Shown here: positions 5,494 to 5,514 of the stretch, piece by piece
How the letters are laid out: the number at the start of each line of letters is the position of its first letter
Position numbering within the stretch: position 1 is the first letter of the stretch
Assembly (NCBI GenBank): GCA_031277195.1
Contig: JAITMU010000140.1
Location: 1-5,514 of the forward strand
Origin: Gallionellaceae bacterium
GTDB taxonomy: Bacteria > Pseudomonadota > Gammaproteobacteria > Burkholderiales > Gallionellaceae
DNA length: 5,514 bases
Reading direction: 5' to 3'
Position numbers and translations under genes: made by a program
Notes under the pieces: generated by a model
Told to the model about the DNA's origin: nothing
The model's database searches: none
Seen by the model: only the letters and a program-made list of their open reading frames with translations

Positions 5494-5514
5494 GTGGAGC
5501 GGGAGCAGGGTGAA

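Noticed and set aside
5494..5514. Possible third copy of the palindromic repeat at the right edge
   Set aside because: The minus strand begins TTCACCCTGCTCCC, faintly like the repeat tail, but there is no hairpin head and too many mismatches; the window ends before it can be judged.

Overview
The window carries two unlike parts. On the right, five genes on the minus strand (positions 1198-5477) form a tightly packed chromosomal cluster of sulfur, redox and tetrapyrrole housekeeping functions. On the left (1-1048), the 3' part of a eukaryotic-like protein kinase gene runs on the plus strand and converges on this cluster. By gene content and protein style (trifunctional CysG, YbiB/TrpD2-type protein, YgfZ, TusA, FrnE-like DsbA-family protein, GC-rich codons) the host looks like a betaproteobacterium, possibly a Nitrosomonadales-type lineage. 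The class is inferred from protein recognition only; the order is a guess.

Region by region. 1-1048: Ser/Thr protein kinase catalytic core (N-lobe lies before the window) with an unrecognised C-terminal region, visibly lower in GC and different in codon use from the rest, so probably accessory or transferred DNA. 1049-1197: short spacer between the convergent genes with several small inverted repeats. 1198-2571: cysG. 2572-2682: spacer holding most of an inverted pair of palindromic repeats (2592-2707), whose right copy runs into the 3' end of the next gene. 2683-3675: ybiB-like gene. 3684-3911: tusA. 3931-4848: ygfZ. 4845-5477: FrnE-like oxidoreductase. 5478-5514: leader with a Shine-Dalgarno-like site.

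Transcription order of the minus-strand cluster is frnE-like, ygfZ, tusA, ybiB, then cysG. The first four are joined by a 4-base overlap and gaps of 19 and 8 bases, so they are very likely one transcript. cysG follows after 111 bases of repeat-bearing spacer and may be co-transcribed or semi-independent. The themes fit together: thiol-disulfide chemistry, Fe-S cluster maintenance (YgfZ), sulfur relay (TusA) and siroheme for sulfite/nitrite reductases (CysG). YbiB is the odd member: a nucleic-acid-binding relative of TrpD.

Most notable points are the repeat that supplies the last eight codons and the stop of ybiB, the compositionally distinct kinase with an unknown C-terminal domain, and the small palindromes at the boundary between the two compositional regions. 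I see no strong evidence for a wholly new system inside the window; the best lead is the kinase, whose partners would lie upstream.
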